Source: Streptomyces sp. H39-S7
Lineage (GTDB): Bacteria > Actinomycetota > Actinomycetes > Streptomycetales > Streptomycetaceae
DNA length: 64,000 bases
Assembly (NCBI RefSeq): GCF_027158205.1
Contig: NZ_JAPVLU010000016.1
Span: forward strand, 62,001 to 126,000
Reading direction: 5' to 3'
Shown here: positions 26,098 to 35,742 of the stretch, in pieces
Layout: each line of letters opens with the position of its first letter
Position numbering within the stretch: position 1 is the first letter of the stretch
The notes under the pieces: model-generated
The model's database searches: none
Seen by the model: the letters and a program-made list of their open reading frames with translations, nothing else
Told to the model about the DNA's origin: nothing
Position numbers and translations under genes: made by a program

Positions 26098-26122
26098 TCC
26101 GGCCGTCAGCGCTCTGATCCGG
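26085..26122. repeat. 18-bp direct repeat spanning two convergent stop codons
   Basis: GTCAGCGGTCTGATCCGG at 26085-26102 is repeated with one mismatch at 26105-26122. The first copy contains the ctaA stop and the second contains the stop of the opposing gene. Confidence 0.75.
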
Positions 26123-27218
26123 CACCGTCCGGGCGGCGCTCCAGTCCGTACACCCGCCGCGCGTTGCCCGCGGCGATCAGCTCCGCGACGCGCCGCGCGT
26201 CGGCAGGCGTCCAGGCGCCGCCGGCGACCCGGTCGGTGACCAGCCGCTCCAGCGCCTCGTGGAAGAACCGCGCCCCGATCACGTACAGCTCGGGCAGTGC
26301 GTGCGCCCCGGTCGAGAAGAGCACCTTGCCGAAGGGCGCCACTTCCAGCGTCTCGGCCAGGGCGGAGGCCACCGGCGCGGAGCCGATGTCCGTGTAGACG
26401 TGCGGGAACGCGGCCGCCAGCCGGGCGGCGGGCCGGTGGCTGGGGAACCCCCGTAAGAGCACGACGTCGGTGCCGAGACCCGCGGTCGCGCGCAGGAAAT
26501 CGCCGAGCCGCAGGGGGTCGGCGCCCACCGGGCCGCGGATCTGCAGCGGCAGGCCGGTCGCGACGGCGTTCCACACCAGATGGCGCAGCAGCACCGGGTC
26601 GTGGAGCGGTTCGCCGGCCGTACGCCCCGCGAGCCACGCGCCGGCCGCGCGCCGTACCGGTCCGGCCTCGGGCGGCCCTGCGGGGAATCCGGGCGGACAG
26701 GTGTCGGCGACCGAGAAGGCGACGGCCGTGCGGGCCGCTCCGTGCACCGCCTCGGCGATGTTGGTGAGGAACGCTCCGACGGTCCCCGAGGTGTCGGCGA
26801 CCTGCTGTGCCAGCGGCTCCAGCCGGACGATCTCGTACGCCGGAGCGGCCGCGGCCGAGCCCAGGTCCTTGGGCGAGGTGAGTTCGGGGGGCGGTGCGGC
26901 GGGGAGCGGATCGCCGCCGGCTCCCGCCGCCGCGTCCACCAGGTAGGCGCCGATCCCGGTGCCGCGCAGCAGTCGCCGGGTGGCCTCGTACGAGCCCAGG
27001 TGCCGGCGTCCCGCCAGGTAGTGCGCGGGGGTGCAGTGCGGTTCCAGGCCCAGCAGGGGCGGGCACCAGCGGCGTACGGCGAAACCGGCGGGGCTGTCGA
27101 AGAGCGTGGTGCCGGGCGCGGCGGCCCCCGTCAGGAGCGCCTCGAACGAGCCGAGGCCCAGCTCCCCGGGGACCACCCCGTGGCAGTGCGCGTCCACCAG
27201 AGGTGGCAGCTCCAGCAT
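26106..27218 (-). CDS. Amidohydrolase-superfamily (Amidohydro_2-like) protein
   Basis: 370 aa. The LVDAHCHG motif (H11-x-H13) is the usual first metal site of amidohydrolases, followed by barrel-like stretches (VVLLRGFPSHRPAARLAAAFPHVYTDIGSAP; KVLFSTGAHALPELYVIGARFFHEALERL) that match Amidohydro_2 proteins. In the last strand STGAHA stands where STDA is common, so one metal Asp may be missing. The start follows GAGGAGTCAGTG. It is the last gene of a leftward run with the 119-aa protein and ctaB. Substrate unknown. Confidence 0.75.
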   Translation of the reverse strand: MLELPPLVDAHCHGVVPGELGLGSFEALLTGAAAPGTTLFDSPAGFAVRRWCPPLLGLEPHCTPAHYLAGRRHLGSYEATRRLLRGTGIGAYLVDAAAGAGGDPLPAAPPPELTSPKDLGSAAAAPAYEIVRLEPLAQQVADTSGTVGAFLTNIAEAVHGAARTAVAFSVADTCPPGFPAGPPEAGPVRRAAGAWLAGRTAGEPLHDPVLLRHLVWNAVATGLPLQIRGPVGADPLRLGDFLRATAGLGTDVVLLRGFPSHRPAARLAAAFPHVYTDIGSAPVASALAETLEVAPFGKVLFSTGAHALPELYVIGARFFHEALERLVTDRVAGGAWTPADARRVAELIAAGNARRVYGLERRPDGAGSER

Positions 27219-27280
27219 CACTGACTCCTCGCGCCGCCGGTCGGGACCGCTTCCATGGTCCCTAACGTGCGGGCGGCGCG

Positions 27281-27640
27281 TCAGGTGTTGCTGGGGCCGC
27301 CGATCTGGATGCCGGCCATCCGCTGCCACTCGTACGGGCCGGTGCGCACCTTGGCGGCGAATTCGCCGTCGAAGTCCTCGTGCACGGTGACGCCGGCGCG
27401 CTCGACGGCCTCGCGGGCCATGGCGTACGTCGGGGCCACCAGGTCGCCCCACTCGCCGTTCTCGCCGACGAGGACGATCCGGGTGCCGACCTCGCCGATG
27501 TACGCGATGTTCGCCTCGGCGCCGCCGCCGTGGCTCTTGGCGAAGGACTGGATCTGCTTCGCCAGCCGGGCGGTGCGGCGCTCGGCGCGCGGGTCCGTCT
27601 GGGGGGTCTCTTCCACGGTGTTCTGCGCGGTCTCAGCCAT
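27281..27640 (-). CDS. Small conserved actinobacterial protein, unknown function
   Basis: 119 aa, soluble, no motif known to me. It has a charged N-terminal helix (DPRAERRTARLAKQIQSFAKSHG), then an alpha/beta stretch (ANIAYIGEVGTRIVLVGENGEWGDLVAPTYAMAREAVERAGVTV) ending in TGPYEWQRMAGIQIGG. It lies between ctaB and the amidohydrolase gene on the same strand, with 24 and 62 bp gaps, so it is probably in their operon. Confidence 0.75.
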   Translation of the reverse strand: MAETAQNTVEETPQTDPRAERRTARLAKQIQSFAKSHGGGAEANIAYIGEVGTRIVLVGENGEWGDLVAPTYAMAREAVERAGVTVHEDFDGEFAAKVRTGPYEWQRMAGIQIGGPSNT

Positions 27641-27664
27641 GAGGCAGATGCTACCCGTCGGTAA

Positions 27665-28609
27665 TCAGTGAAGGAAAGGATCCACGGCCACGACGACGAA
27701 GAGCAGCGACAGATAGGTGATGGACCAGTGGAACAGCCGCATCTCCTTCAGCTTCGCGCCGCTGACCCCGGCCTTCGCGCGGCTGTACAGGCCGTGCGCC
27801 TCCTTGAGCCACATCGCGCCGAGCAGCACCGCGGCCACCGGGTAGAGCCAGGACGTCTCGTTCAGCGGCCACCACAGGGTCAGCGAGACGAGCACCATCA
27901 CCCAGCTGTAGATCACGATCTGCCGGGCGACCACCAGGTTGCCCGCCACGACCGGCAGCATGGGCACGCCCACCCGCTCGTAGTCGTCCTTGACCTTCAT
28001 CGACAGCGGCCAGTAGTGCGGCGGCGTCCAGAAGAAGATCACCAGGAAGAGGACCAGCGCGGACCAGGAGACGGAATTCGTGACGGCGGACCAGCCGATG
28101 AAGACCGGCATGCAGCCCGCGATGCCGCCCCACACGATGTTCTGCGCGGTGCGGCGCTTGAGGCCGAGCGTGTACACGAAGACGTAGAAGAGGATGGCCG
28201 TCAGCGACAGCGCCGCCGACAGCATGTTCACCAGGACCGCGAACCAGACCGTGGAGACCACGGAGAGCGCGATGCCGAAGACCAGCCCCTCGCGCGGCGA
28301 CACCATGCCGGTGACCAGCGGACGCTGCTCGGTGCGGTGCATCAGCGCGTCGATGTCGCGGTCGATGTACATGTTCAGCGCGTTGGCGCCGCCCGCCGAC
28401 AGGTAACCGCCCACGACGGTCGTCAGCACCAGCCACAGGTCGGGGACGCCACCCGCCGCCAGGAACATCACCGGAACGGTCGTGATGAGCAGCAGCTCGA
28501 TAATGCGTGGCTTGGTCAGCGCCACGAACGCCATGACACGTGCCGCGAACGGCCGCTGTCCGGGGCTCGTCCCGATGACCCCTGCGGGTCGGGATTCGAC
28601 GGCCGTCAC
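27665..28609 (-). CDS. ctaB: Protohaem IX farnesyltransferase (haem O synthase)
   Basis: 314 aa, UbiA-type prenyltransferase with about nine membrane helices. It adds a farnesyl group to haem B to make haem O, the substrate of CtaA. The first Asp-rich motif is [18 protein letters not shown] and the second lies in [29 protein letters not shown] and [12 protein letters not shown] are typical of CyoE/CtaB. GTG start behind CAGGGGTATTT. Divergent from tkt. Confidence 0.93.
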   Translation of the reverse strand: MTAVESRPAGVIGTSPGQRPFAARVMAFVALTKPRIIELLLITTVPVMFLAAGGVPDLWLVLTTVVGGYLSAGGANALNMYIDRDIDALMHRTEQRPLVTGMVSPREGLVFGIALSVVSTVWFAVLVNMLSAALSLTAILFYVFVYTLGLKRRTAQNIVWGGIAGCMPVFIGWSAVTNSVSWSALVLFLVIFFWTPPHYWPLSMKVKDDYERVGVPMLPVVAGNLVVARQIVIYSWVMVLVSLTLWWPLNETSWLYPVAAVLLGAMWLKEAHGLYSRAKAGVSGAKLKEMRLFHWSITYLSLLFVVVAVDPFLH

Positions 28610-29016
28610 AAATACCCCTGGGGAAGGTTCAAGTCCAGCAAGTCCCGGTCCCAGACGTGAAGGTCCGGTAAGTCCTTGCGCGTACCACGCCACTGTAGAC
28701 GTAGGGAATACTCCGCCCGCCCCGGGGGGTGACCCGTGTTGCCGCCCGGCGGTGTTCGCCGGACGTTCAGCAGGCGAACGCGCCCGGGTCGGGGCAGGCT
28801 GTCAGTATCCCGGCATGCCGGGAATGGCTGTGCCAAGGTCCTGGTTGCCCGAAGTGCCGCCGCGGACGCTGCCTCGCGCAGCGCTCCGGGCGCCGTACCG
28901 AGGGGTCGAACAGCCCGCTCGAAAAGGTGCACGCGCCTGCGGCGGTAGGCTCGACCACGCCGGGTAGGCGCCACGTCACCGGCATCTCGACATGTGGAAA
29001 GGAGCCCTGAACCAGG
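28610..29016. other. 407-bp divergent control region between ctaB and tkt
   Basis: It contains a perfect 16-bp palindrome TCCCGGCATGCCGGGA (28808-28823), a possible tkt -10 TAGGCT (28946-28951) without a clear -35, and an AAAGGAG ribosome site for tkt. I see no small gene with coding character. Confidence 0.6.
28808..28823. promoter_or_regulatory. 16-bp perfect palindrome upstream of tkt
   Basis: TCCCGGCATGCCGGGA, a possible dimeric regulator site about 140 bp before the candidate tkt -10. No family assignment. Confidence 0.35.
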
Positions 29017-31104
29017 GTGAGCAGCAAGCCGACCACCACAGCCCTTGAGTGGACCGATCTGGACGAGCGGGCCGTTGATACCGCTCGTGTTCTGGCCATG
29101 GATTCCGTGCAGAAGGTCGGCAACGGCCATCCCGGCACGGCCATGAGCCTCGCGCCCGCCGCGTACCTGCTGTTCCAGAAGGTGATGCGGCACGACCCGT
29201 CGGATCCCGACTGGACCGGTCGCGACCGTTTCGTCCTCTCGGCCGGCCACTCCAGCCTGACGCTCTACACCCAGCTCTACCTGGCCGGATACGGTCTGGA
29301 GCTGGACGATCTGAAGGCGTTCCGCACCTGGGGCAGCAAGACCCCGGGGCACCCGGAGCACGGCCACACGGTCGGTGTGGAGACCACGACCGGTCCCCTC
29401 GGCCAGGGCATCGCCAACGGTGTCGGCATGGCCATGGCGGCCCGCTACGAGCGCGGCCTGTTCGACCCGGACGCGGAAGCGGGCACCTCCCCGTTCGACC
29501 ACACCATCTGGGTCATCGCCGGTGACGGCTGCCTCCAGGAGGGTGTCTCCGGTGAGGCGTCCTCGCTCGCCGGGCACCAGAAGCTCGGCAACCTCGTGCT
29601 GCTGTGGGACGACAACCACATCTCCATCGAGGGCGACACCGAGACGGCCGTCAGCGAGGACACCCTCAAGCGCTACGAGGCGTACGGCTGGCACGTCCAG
29701 CGCGTCGAGCAGCTGCCCAACGGCGACCTGGACCCCAAGGGTCTGTACGAGGCGCTGAAGGCGGCGCAGGCCGAGACCTCGCGTCCGTCGTTCATCGCGG
29801 CGCGCTCGATCATCGCCTGGCCGGCCCCGAACGCGCAGAACACCGAGGCCGCGCACGGCTCGGCACTGGGCGACGAAGAGGTCGCCGCGACCAAGAGGGT
29901 GCTGGGCTTCGACCCCGAGAAGACCTTCGAGGTCGACGACGCGGTGCTGTCCCACACCCACGCGGCCGCCGACCGCGGCCGTGAGGCGCACGCCGTCTGG
30001 AACAAGCGGTTCCAGGAGTGGCGCGACGCCAACCCGGAGCGTGCGGCCGAGTTCGACCGCATCAACGCGGGCGAGCTGCCCGACGGCTGGGAGAAGGCGC
30101 TGCCGTCCTTCGAGACCGGCAAGAGCCTCGCCACCCGCGCCGCCTCCGGCAAGGTCCTGCAGGCGCTCGGCGCGGTCGTGCCGGAGCTGTGGGGCGGCTC
30201 CGCCGACCTCGCGGGCTCCAACAACACCACGATCGACAGCGGCTCGTCCTTCCTCCCGACGGGGAACCCGCTTCCGGGCGCCGACCCGTACGGCCGCACG
30301 GTGCACTACGGCATCCGCGAGCACGCCATGGGCTCGACGATGAACGGCATCGCGCTGCACGGCAACACGCGCATCTACGGCGGCACCTTCCTGGTGTTCT
30401 CCGACTACATGCGCCCCGCCGTGCGACTGGCCGCGCTCATGCAGCTGCCCGTCACGTACGTGTGGACGCACGACTCCGTCGGCCTCGGCGAGGACGGCCC
30501 GACGCACCAGCCGGTCGAGCACCTGTCCGTGCTGCGCGCGATCCCGGGCCTGAACATCGTCCGTCCGGCCGATGCCAACGAGACGGCGATCGCCTGGCGC
30601 GAGATCCTCAAGCGCCACGCGTCCAAGCCCGCCCCGCACGGTCTGGCGCTCACCCGCCAGGGTGTGCCCACGTACCCGGCGAACGAGCACGCGGCCAAGG
30701 GCGGCTACGTGCTCTTCGACTCCGAGGGCGGCCGTCCGCAGGTCATCCTCATCGCCACCGGCTCCGAGGTGCAGCTGGCCGTCGAGGCCCGCGACGCACT
30801 GCAGGCCGACGGGATCCCGACGCGAGTCGTCTCGATGCCGTCCGTCGAGTGGTTCGAGGAGCAGGACCAGGCGTACCGCGACAGCGTGCTGCTCCCGGAC
30901 GTCCACGCCCGGGTCGCGGTCGAGGCCGGCATCGGCCTGACCTGGCACCGCTACATCGGCGCGCAGGGCCGGATCATCAGCCTGGAGCACTTCGGTGCCT
31001 CGGCCGACGCCAAGATCCTGTTCCGCGAGTTCGGCTTCACCGCCGACGCCGTCGCCAACGCCGCACGTCAGTCCATCGACGCCGTCGACGCCGTCACCCG
31101 CTGA
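29017..31104 (+). CDS. tkt: Transketolase
   Basis: 695 aa, thiamine diphosphate enzyme of the non-oxidative pentose phosphate pathway. The TPP motif starts at GDG near 168-170 ([25 protein letters not shown]). [42 protein letters not shown] and the C-terminal [15 protein letters not shown] are typical. GTG start; the AAAGGAG site is 12-13 bases away, a little far. It is the first gene of tkt-tal-zwf-opcA-pgl. Confidence 0.96.
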   Translation: MSSKPTTTALEWTDLDERAVDTARVLAMDSVQKVGNGHPGTAMSLAPAAYLLFQKVMRHDPSDPDWTGRDRFVLSAGHSSLTLYTQLYLAGYGLELDDLKAFRTWGSKTPGHPEHGHTVGVETTTGPLGQGIANGVGMAMAARYERGLFDPDAEAGTSPFDHTIWVIAGDGCLQEGVSGEASSLAGHQKLGNLVLLWDDNHISIEGDTETAVSEDTLKRYEAYGWHVQRVEQLPNGDLDPKGLYEALKAAQAETSRPSFIAARSIIAWPAPNAQNTEAAHGSALGDEEVAATKRVLGFDPEKTFEVDDAVLSHTHAAADRGREAHAVWNKRFQEWRDANPERAAEFDRINAGELPDGWEKALPSFETGKSLATRAASGKVLQALGAVVPELWGGSADLAGSNNTTIDSGSSFLPTGNPLPGADPYGRTVHYGIREHAMGSTMNGIALHGNTRIYGGTFLVFSDYMRPAVRLAALMQLPVTYVWTHDSVGLGEDGPTHQPVEHLSVLRAIPGLNIVRPADANETAIAWREILKRHASKPAPHGLALTRQGVPTYPANEHAAKGGYVLFDSEGGRPQVILIATGSEVQLAVEARDALQADGIPTRVVSMPSVEWFEEQDQAYRDSVLLPDVHARVAVEAGIGLTWHRYIGAQGRIISLEHFGASADAKILFREFGFTADAVANAARQSIDAVDAVTR

Positions 31105-31135
31105 ACCGCACCCGACCAGTAGGAGATGTAATTCC

Positions 31136-32254
31136 ATGACAGACGCACTCAAGCGCCTCTCCGACGAAGGCGTCGCGATCTGGCTGGACGACCTGTCCCG
31201 CAAGCGGATCACGTCCGGGAACCTGGCCGAGCTGATCGACCAGCAGCACGTCGTGGGTGTCACCACGAACCCGTCGATCTTCCAGAAGGCGATCGCCCAG
31301 GGCGAGGGGTACGAGACCCAGCTCACCGACCTCGCGGCCCGCGAGGTCACGGTCGAAGAGGCCATCCGCATGATCACCACGGCGGACGTCCGCGACGCCG
31401 CCGACATCCTGCGGCCGGTCTTCGACCGCACCGACGGCCAGGACGGCCGGGTCTCCATCGAGGTGGACCCGCGCCTGGCCCACAACACCCGGGCGACCGT
31501 CGCCGAGGCCAAGCAGCTCGCCTGGCTCGTCGACCGGCCGAACGCCCTCATCAAGATCCCGGCGACCCTGGGCGGCCTGCCCGCCATCGGCGAGGTCATC
31601 GGCCTGGGCATCAGCGTGAACGTGACGCTGATCTTCTCGCTGGCCCGCTACCGGCAGGTCATGGACTCCTACCTGGACGGGCTGGAGAAGGCCAAGGCCT
31701 CCGGCCTCGACCTCTCGAAGATCTACTCGGTGGCGTCCTTCTTCGTGTCCCGCGTGGACACCGAGATCGACAAGCGGCTGGAGAAGCTCGGCGGTGACCA
31801 GGCCAAGGCGCTCAAGGGCAAGGCCGCGCTGGCCAATGCCCGGCTCGCCTACCAGGCGTACGAGGAGGTCTTCTCCTCGGACCGCTGGAACGCGCTGGAG
31901 AAGGCGGGCGCGAACAAGCAGCGTCCGCTGTGGGCCTCGACCGGTGTCAAGGACCCGGCCCTCCCGGACACGCTCTACGTGACCGAGCTGGTCGCCCCGA
32001 ACACCGTCAACACCATGCCGGAAGCCACGCTGGAGGCCACCGCCGACCACGGCGAGATCACCGGCGACACCATCCGCGGCACGTACGAGCAGGCCCAGGC
32101 CGACATCGACGCCCTGGCGGGCCTCGGCGTCTCGTACGACGACGTGGTCCAGCAGCTCGAGGACGAGGGCGTCGAGAAGTTCGAAGCCGCGTGGAACGAG
32201 CTGCTGGAGTCCACCCAGGCGGTACTCAAGCGTCAGACGCCCGTGGAGGCATGA
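31136..32254 (+). CDS. tal: Transaldolase
   Basis: 372 aa, the long actinobacterial TalB-type enzyme. The Schiff-base Lys is at about 140 in [29 protein letters not shown]-like [10 protein letters not shown] and [11 protein letters not shown] are hallmarks. The start follows AGGAGATGTAATTCC. It sits 31 bp after tkt and one base before zwf, consistent with joint expression. Confidence 0.95.
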   Translation: MTDALKRLSDEGVAIWLDDLSRKRITSGNLAELIDQQHVVGVTTNPSIFQKAIAQGEGYETQLTDLAAREVTVEEAIRMITTADVRDAADILRPVFDRTDGQDGRVSIEVDPRLAHNTRATVAEAKQLAWLVDRPNALIKIPATLGGLPAIGEVIGLGISVNVTLIFSLARYRQVMDSYLDGLEKAKASGLDLSKIYSVASFFVSRVDTEIDKRLEKLGGDQAKALKGKAALANARLAYQAYEEVFSSDRWNALEKAGANKQRPLWASTGVKDPALPDTLYVTELVAPNTVNTMPEATLEATADHGEITGDTIRGTYEQAQADIDALAGLGVSYDDVVQQLEDEGVEKFEAAWNELLESTQAVLKRQTPVEA

Positions 32255-32255
32255 G

Positions 32256-33779
32256 TTGACCAGCAGCAATCCGCTGCGTGACGCACAGGACCGGCGGCTC
32301 CCGCGTATCGCGGGGCCGTCCGGCCTGGTCATTTTCGGCGTCACGGGCGATTTGTCCCGTAAAAAGTTGATGCCTGCCGTCTACGACCTCGCCAACCGCG
32401 GTCTGCTGCCACCGGGCTTCGCGCTCATCGGCTTCGCCCGGAGGAGCTGGGAGGACGAGGACTTCGCCCAGGAGGTGCACGACGCGGTCAAGGAACACGC
32501 CCGCACCCCCTTCCGCGAGGAGGTCTGGCAGCAGCTCGCCGAAGGCTGCCGCTTCGTCCAGGGCGAGTTCGACGACGACACCGCCTTCGAGAACCTGAAG
32601 GCGACGATCGAAGAACTCGACAAGGCGCGCGGCACCGGCGGAAACTTCGCCTTCTACCTCTCCGTGCCGCCGAAGTTCTTCCCGAACGTCGTGCAGCAGC
32701 TCAAGAAGCACGGGCTGTCCGAGGGCCCGGGCGAGTCGTGGCGGCGCGCGGTCATCGAGAAGCCGTTCGGCCACAACCTGGAGAGCGCGCAGGAGCTCAA
32801 CCAGCTCGTGCACGACGTCTTCCCGCCCAACGAGGTCTTCAGGATCGACCACTACCTGGGCAAGGAGACCGTCCAGAACATCTTGGCGCTCCGCTTCGCC
32901 AACACGATGTTCGAGCCGATCTGGAACCGGTCGTACGTCGACCACGTCCAGATCACGATGGCCGAGGACATCGGAATCGGCGGCCGGGCCGGGTACTACG
33001 ACGGCATCGGCGCGGCCCGGGACGTCATCCAGAACCACCTGCTGCAGCTGCTCGCGCTGACCGCGATGGAGGAGCCCGGCTCCTTCCACCCGAAGGCCCT
33101 GGTCGCCGAGAAGCTCAAGGTGCTCGGCGCCGTCGAGCTCCCCCAGGACCTCGGCTCGCACACGGTGCGCGGCCAGTACGCGCACGCCTGGCAGGGCGGC
33201 GAGGAGGTCGTGGGGTACCTCGAGGAAGAGGGCATCGACCCCAAGTCGAAGACCGACACGTACGCGGCGGTCAAGCTGGAGATCAACAACCGCCGCTGGG
33301 CCGGGGTCCCCTTCTACCTGCGCACCGGCAAGCGGCTCGGCCGCCGGGTCACCGAGATCGCGGTGGTCTTCAAGCGGGCCCCGTACCTGCCCTTCGAGGC
33401 CGGATCCACCGAGGAGCTGGGGCAGAACGCCCTGGTCATCCGGGTGCAGCCGGACGAGGGAGTGACGGTGCGCTTCGGTTCGAAGGTGCCCGGCACCTCG
33501 ATGGAGGTCCGGGACGTGACGATGGACTTCGCCTACGGCGAGTCCTTCACCGAGTCCAGCCCGGAGGCGTACGAGCGGCTCATCCTCGATGTGCTGCTCG
33601 GCGACGCCAACCTCTTCCCCCGCCACCAGGAGGTCGAGCTGTCCTGGAACATCCTCGACCCGATCGAGAAGTTCTGGGACACGCACGGCAAGCCCGCCCA
33701 GTACGCCTCGGGCACCTGGGGACCGGTCGAGGCGGACGAGATGCTCGCACGAGACGGTAGGAGCTGGCGCCGGCCATGA
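32256..33779 (+). CDS. zwf: Glucose-6-phosphate 1-dehydrogenase
   Basis: 507 aa. NADP-binding GVTGDLSRKK near residues 28-37 and the substrate motif RIDHYLGKETVQN near 197-209, with IEKPFGHNL before it. TTG start behind GGAGG, one base after the tal stop. It catalyses entry into the oxidative pentose phosphate branch. OpcA, encoded next, is its known activator in actinobacteria. Confidence 0.96.
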   Translation: MTSSNPLRDAQDRRLPRIAGPSGLVIFGVTGDLSRKKLMPAVYDLANRGLLPPGFALIGFARRSWEDEDFAQEVHDAVKEHARTPFREEVWQQLAEGCRFVQGEFDDDTAFENLKATIEELDKARGTGGNFAFYLSVPPKFFPNVVQQLKKHGLSEGPGESWRRAVIEKPFGHNLESAQELNQLVHDVFPPNEVFRIDHYLGKETVQNILALRFANTMFEPIWNRSYVDHVQITMAEDIGIGGRAGYYDGIGAARDVIQNHLLQLLALTAMEEPGSFHPKALVAEKLKVLGAVELPQDLGSHTVRGQYAHAWQGGEEVVGYLEEEGIDPKSKTDTYAAVKLEINNRRWAGVPFYLRTGKRLGRRVTEIAVVFKRAPYLPFEAGSTEELGQNALVIRVQPDEGVTVRFGSKVPGTSMEVRDVTMDFAYGESFTESSPEAYERLILDVLLGDANLFPRHQEVELSWNILDPIEKFWDTHGKPAQYASGTWGPVEADEMLARDGRSWRRP

Positions 33780-34870
33780 GGATCGATCTGACGGACACCA
33801 CGTCGTCCCGCATCAACGCCGGGCTCATCGACGCCCGCCGTGCCATCGGCACACCGGCCGTCGGCATGGTGCTCACCCTGGTCATCGTCACCGACGAGGG
33901 CAGCGCCTACGACGCCCTCAAGGCGGCCAGCGACGCGTCGCGGGAGCACCCGTCCCGCATCCTGGCCGTCATCAAGCGGCCCGGCCGTTCACCGCGCGAC
34001 CGCGCGATGGCGCGGCTGGACGCCGAGGTGCTGGTCGGCTCGGACTCCGGCACCGGTGAGACGGTCGTACTGCGGATGCACGGCGAGCTCGCCAACCACG
34101 CCGAGTCCGTGGTGCTGCCGCTGCTGCTGCCGGACGCCCCGGTGGTGGTGTGGTGGCCGGAGGAGTCGCCCGACAACCCCGCCGAGGACCCGCTGGGGAG
34201 GCTCGCGCAGCGCCGGATCACCGACGCCGCCGCGGCCGAGGACCCGGTGGCCGCGCTCAGTGAGCGTGCCGCCGCGTACGCCCCCGGCGACACCGACCTC
34301 GCCTGGACCCGGATCACGCCGTGGCGCAGCATGCTGGCCGCGGCCCTGGACCAGAAGCACACCAAGATCGCCTCGGCGAGCGTGGAGGGCGAGGCCTACA
34401 ACCCGAGCACGGAACTGCTCGCGCTGTGGCTCGCCGACCGGCTGAGGATCTCGGTGGAGCGCAGGGTCTCGGAGGGACCCGGGATCACCGGTGTCCAGTT
34501 GGTCACCGCCGACGGCGAGATCCGGCTGGACCGGGCCGACGGCTCGCTGGCCGAACTGGCCATGCCGGGGCAGCCGGACCGTCACGTGGCGCTCAAGCGG
34601 CGCGAGACCTCCGAGCTGATCGCCGAGGAGCTGCGGCGGCTGGACCCGGACGACATCTACCGTTCGACGGTGAAGTTCGGCGTCGGCCGGCTGACCGACT
34701 TCGGGTCGCAGGACGCGGAGGAGCCGGTCGGGGCGGTGGAGCTGATCACCGCGGCCAAGGACACCAAGGCGGCCGGGAGCGCGGCGGGCAAGTCCGCTCC
34801 CGCCAAGGATCCCGCCAAGAAGGCGGCGCCCGCGAAGAAGTCGGCGGCCAAGGGGACGAGCTCGTCATGA
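33776..34870 (+). CDS. opcA: Glucose-6-phosphate dehydrogenase assembly protein OpcA
   Basis: 364 aa. An allosteric partner of Zwf in actinobacteria and cyanobacteria. Typical stretches are VLTLVIVTDE, HPSRILAVI, SVVLPLLLPDAPVVVWWPEE, DLAWTRITPWRSMLAAALD and SELIAEELRRLDPDDIY. The last 30 residues are a low-complexity Lys/Ala/Pro tail (APAKDPAKKAAPAKKSAAKG). Start overlaps the zwf stop (ATGA). Confidence 0.93.
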   Translation: MRIDLTDTTSSRINAGLIDARRAIGTPAVGMVLTLVIVTDEGSAYDALKAASDASREHPSRILAVIKRPGRSPRDRAMARLDAEVLVGSDSGTGETVVLRMHGELANHAESVVLPLLLPDAPVVVWWPEESPDNPAEDPLGRLAQRRITDAAAAEDPVAALSERAAAYAPGDTDLAWTRITPWRSMLAAALDQKHTKIASASVEGEAYNPSTELLALWLADRLRISVERRVSEGPGITGVQLVTADGEIRLDRADGSLAELAMPGQPDRHVALKRRETSELIAEELRRLDPDDIYRSTVKFGVGRLTDFGSQDAEEPVGAVELITAAKDTKAAGSAAGKSAPAKDPAKKAAPAKKSAAKGTSSS

Positions 34871-35649
34871 GCACCCCCCAGGTCGTCGTCCACCGCGACA
34901 AGGAGCTGATGGCGAAGGCCGCGGCGGCCCGGCTGATCACGAAGATCGTGGACGCCCAGGCCGCCCGCGGCTCCGCCTCGGTGGTGCTGACCGGCGGGCG
35001 CAACGGCAATGCGCTGCTCGCCGCGCTGGCCGGGTCCCCGGCGCGGGACGCGGTGGACTGGGCGCGGCTGGACCTGTGGTGGGGCGACGAGCGGTTCGAG
35101 CGGGAGGGTGATCCCGAGCGCAATGTCACCCAGGCCCGGGACATCCTGCTCGACACGGTGCCGCTCGATCCGGCGCGGGTGCACGCCATGCCCGCGTCCG
35201 ACGGCGTCCACGGCCGTGACGTCGACGCCGCGGCGGCCGGCTACGCGGCCGACCTCGCCAAGGCGTCCGGGCCGGAGGACCACGGCCCGGTGCCGACTTT
35301 CGACGTGCTGATGCTGGGGGTCGGCCCCGACACCCATGTCGCGTCGCTCTTCCCGGAGCACCCGGCCGTGCGGGAGACGGAGCGGACGGTGGTCGGGGTG
35401 CACGGAGCGCCCAAGCCGCCGCCGACCCGGATCTCGCTGACCCTTCCGGCGATCCGCGCGGCGCGCGAGGTGTGGCTGCTCGCCGCGGGCGAGGACAAGG
35501 CCAACGCGGTCGCGATGGCGCTGTCCGGCGCGGGCGAGATCCAGGCACCGGCGGCCGGGGCACGCGGCCGCCGTCGCACGCTGTGGCTGCTGGACCGGGC
35601 CGCGGCGGCGAAACTGCCACCGCAGCTGTACCCGCCGGCTTCGGCGTAG
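34867..35649 (+). CDS. pgl: 6-phosphogluconolactonase
   Basis: 260 aa, DevB/SOL family. It hydrolyses 6-phosphogluconolactone made by Zwf. SVVLTGGRNGNALLAAL, LWWGDERF and MLGVGPDTHVASLFPEHPA are the family patches; DTHVAS stands where DGHTAS is usual. Start overlaps opcA (ATGA). It is the last gene of the rightward operon, which ends in a strong hairpin. Confidence 0.93.
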   Translation: MSTPQVVVHRDKELMAKAAAARLITKIVDAQAARGSASVVLTGGRNGNALLAALAGSPARDAVDWARLDLWWGDERFEREGDPERNVTQARDILLDTVPLDPARVHAMPASDGVHGRDVDAAAAGYAADLAKASGPEDHGPVPTFDVLMLGVGPDTHVASLFPEHPAVRETERTVVGVHGAPKPPPTRISLTLPAIRAAREVWLLAAGEDKANAVAMALSGAGEIQAPAAGARGRRRTLWLLDRAAAAKLPPQLYPPASA

Positions 35650-35663
35650 CGGTCACCTTCCGT

Positions 35664-35713
35664 GTAACGGCCGCCGGCCGGGCTGGTCCTCCAGCCCGGC
35701 CGGCGGCCGTTAC
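35664..35713. terminator. Bidirectional terminator between pgl and pgi
   Basis: Perfect 23-base arms with a TCCT loop, 14 bp after the pgl stop and 29 bp from the pgi stop. It serves both convergent genes. Confidence 0.85.
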
Positions 35714-35742
35714 GCGTCTGTCGGCGGTTCTCCGGCGGCTGG

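Noticed and set aside
28606..31611. A 1000-codon open frame opposite tkt
   Set aside because: Very high GC opens long frames on the antisense strand. The protein is low-complexity Arg/Gly/Val text with no motif, and tkt on the other strand is certain.
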